Below are positions 62,865 to 64,000 of a stretch of 64,000 bases of DNA, in pieces (within the stretch, counting starts at the first letter, position 1; the number at the start of each line of letters is the position of its first letter). Both the position numbers and the translations under genes were made by a program. A model generated the notes under the pieces. That model was not told the DNA's origin, ran no database searches, and saw only the letters and a program-made list of their open reading frames with translations. This DNA is from Archegozetes longisetosus (taxonomy: Eukaryota > Arthropoda > Arachnida > Sarcoptiformes > Trhypochthoniidae): positions 16,425,794-16,489,793 of the forward strand of contig JAEMBT020000009.1 of NCBI GenBank assembly GCA_018873245.2, written 5' to 3'.

Positions 62865-64000
62865 CTAGAGTTACAAGAGTTTCTGTTTTAGTTTATTTCT
62901 TATTTTTATGTTTATTATACTGTTTATGATTGCGGTACGAGTTATTGATTTAGTAGTTTTTATGATTGCGATACGAGTTTTTAATCATTTATTTGATTTA
63001 AAACCTATTTATAATCAATACATAAGTTAACATATACTTAACATATACTTAACATATACCAAACAAATAAAATAAACTTCAACTAATTGGTGCATAGATC
63101 ACTTATAAACCAATGGATATTAGATGATTTGATTAGTTAAAACAGTTTAGAATGAAGAATAAGAGATAAGTAAAAATGATATAGTCAGACATATTAGAAG
63201 GTAGAAGTAAATCAAGAATTGAAAGGCTGACAAAATGGATGAATATAATGATAATTGAATGCAAGTCTCAAAGGTATTAGTATATGGTGTTATAATAGAG
63301 AGTTTGGTGTAGTTTATAAATAGATTTGATGATAGAAATAGACCATTTATATCTAGATAGATATAACTTTAAAATGGCAACAATTTTTAATTGACAACAA
63401 ATAGAGAGAAGAGTAGAAACATTTTTGATGAGATTAGAGCAGAGCAAACAAATGTCTTTCCATATATACATATATATAATCAGATATTGATTAGTAATTT
63501 GTGAGAACATGTCATACGAATGAAATGGAGAGAAATGAGAAGAGAGATAGTTATAGAAATCAGAATCAAAATTAAAATCAAAATGAGAAACAAGTATTAA
63601 GTACTAGTAAAAAGAAGATAATAACTAAACGACTAAAAAGATGACATAAAGAAGAAGAAATAGAAATACACCCAAAACTAATAGCATATATTATAAGATA
63701 ATTAATGGTCAACACAACTATTTGAAGATAGAATTAGATCAAAATCTATAATGAATAAAGAAATGAGTTAATTAAATCAATATTTCAATAGAATCAAAGT
63801 TGTGATGAGTAGTGAAAAAGAGAAAATATTAGATAATCTTCATATAGATGTATACGATTAGAGTTGAAATTAACTGAAAAATAGTTAACAGTTAACAATG
63901 AAATAACATAAAGGAGTTAATATTGAAATGGAGGTTATACTATTATAAAAGATAGACAAATATATGAGTATAGAGAATAGTTTGCTAAAGAGGTGTTAAT
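62865..64000. other. AT-rich stretch right of the first visible shep exon
   Basis: Probably a shep intron, since the leader exon starts with an acceptor. No upstream exon is recognised before the window ends. Confidence 0.5.

Overview
The window is eukaryotic and very AT-rich, with spliced genes, conventional GT-AG introns, dense microsatellites and no bacterial operon structure. The gene set points to an arthropod: a Gsx/ind ParaHox homeobox gene, a shep/RBMS-type RNA-binding protein, a class IIa histone deacetylase, mitochondrial BCKDH E1-alpha, and a secreted JHBP/takeout-like protein. TTAGG-like and TCAGG-like arrays are scattered throughout, which fits arthropod-type telomeric repeats. 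I cannot name the species from sequence alone. Most introns are about 60-330 bp; the HDAC and Gsx genes also have introns of 0.4-2.2 kb.

Layout. (1) 1-5.1 kb, minus strand: five exons of a class IIa HDAC (HDAC4/5/7/9 type), covering the glutamine-rich and 14-3-3-binding N-terminal half. The catalytic half would lie left of the window and the first exons further right. (2) 5.1-37.5 kb: a gene desert, or a very long intron, filled with simple repeats, minisatellites and small inverted-repeat elements. (3) 37.5-38.8 kb: two decayed Tc1/mariner elements side by side. One is a 916-bp internally deleted copy with 27/28-bp matching terminal repeats and TA flanks. The other is a mariner remnant. (4) 42.6-45.8 kb, plus strand: a complete three-exon Gsx gene with a TATA box and an upstream 33-bp tandem array. 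(5) 48.2-54.0 kb, minus strand: three compact genes, BCKDHA, a His/Tyr/Thr-rich secreted protein, and a JHBP-like secreted protein. (6) 59.6-62.9 kb, minus strand: eight core exons plus one extra small exon of a shep/RBMS gene that continues to the right.

The exon models were built by hand from splice sites, reading phase and family similarity; all exon phases close. Two conserved genes (HDAC and BCKDHA) each need one extra base in a short homopolymer to stay in frame. The simplest explanation is consensus indel errors rather than two pseudogenes. I did not find a clearly new multi-gene system. The most unusual single gene is the His/Tyr-rich secreted protein at 50.6-51.25 kb. The genes show no shared pathway; this is an ordinary mixed gene neighbourhood.
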